A stretch of 49,623 nt of DNA from Pseudomonadota bacterium (GTDB taxonomy: Bacteria; Myxococcota_A; UBA9042), in contig SXRM01000374.1 in the NCBI GenBank assembly GCA_005792545.1, positions 1 through 49,623 on the forward strand. Reading direction: 5' to 3'. The notes under the pieces are model-generated. The model saw only the letters and a program-made list of their open reading frames with translations, had not been told where the DNA came from and made no database searches. The position numbers and the translations under genes were made by a program. This document shows positions 49,622 to 49,623 of the stretch, piece after piece (positions within the stretch are counted from its first letter, which is position 1; every line of letters starts with the position of its first letter).

Positions 49622-49623
49622 CC

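Overview
The window is GC-rich and densely coded. It is dominated by very large secreted cysteine-rich lipoproteins, beta-helix lipoproteins, a Ser/Thr protein kinase and a giant hybrid histidine kinase. This mix is typical of Myxococcota-like bacteria (predatory or complex-lifestyle deltaproteobacterial lineages); that placement is an inference from gene content, because there is no rRNA or other marker. I see no tRNA, rRNA, CRISPR array or intact insertion sequence.

Layout. 1-2988: an HscC-type Hsp70 (in-frame TGA near the left edge) abutting a membrane J-domain-like protein of the DjlB/DjlC kind. 3221-5998 (+) and 10935-14957 (+): two paralogous lipoproteins with a shared cysteine-rich head and a long right-handed beta-helix. 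Between them, on the minus strand (10620 to 6166), a compact operon encodes an unrecognised 621-aa protein, a MaoC-like hot-dog hydratase, a predicted beta-propeller protein and a small cysteine-rich lipoprotein. 14993-22247: a signalling island with a zinc-ribbon protein and a PilZ-like/Ser-Thr kinase on minus, divergent from a 1760-aa AAA-GAF-PAS-histidine kinase-receiver protein. 22296-24341: an LtaS/EptA-like membrane phosphotransferase. 24420-30055: two genes that have both lost their 5' ends, joined head to head at about 25530. The rightward one is a copper radical (galactose/glyoxal) oxidase on a cysteine-rich stalk, followed by a translationally coupled lipoprotein. 30187-31914: an AAA-ATPase-like/PD-(D/E)XK protein. 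32152-37635: a roughly 1827-codon cysteine-repeat lipoprotein broken by one in-frame TAG. 37776-40834: three further envelope proteins. 41080-42099: an RlmI-like rRNA methyltransferase. 42313-42992: a toxin-first PIN-domain toxin-antitoxin pair. 43012-49452: a mosaic of more than 2100 aa (cysteine repeats, DUF1566, propellers, C-terminal FGE-like fold) whose 5' end is also missing.

The strongest theme is a repertoire of modular cell-surface proteins built from tandem CDDGNxCT-type cysteine repeats and capped by beta-propeller, beta-helix, oxidase or FGE-like heads. Three of them are interrupted or truncated inside or at the edge of the repeats (25530, 37048, about 49495). A duplicated FGE fragment lies at 42117. 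This fits repeat-mediated shuffling of surface genes, but it also fits misassembly of repeats in a metagenome; long reads across these junctions would decide. A 19-bp motif (CTTTGTTCAGAYKCATGAA) occurs three times, only between genes and always pointing toward a gene start.
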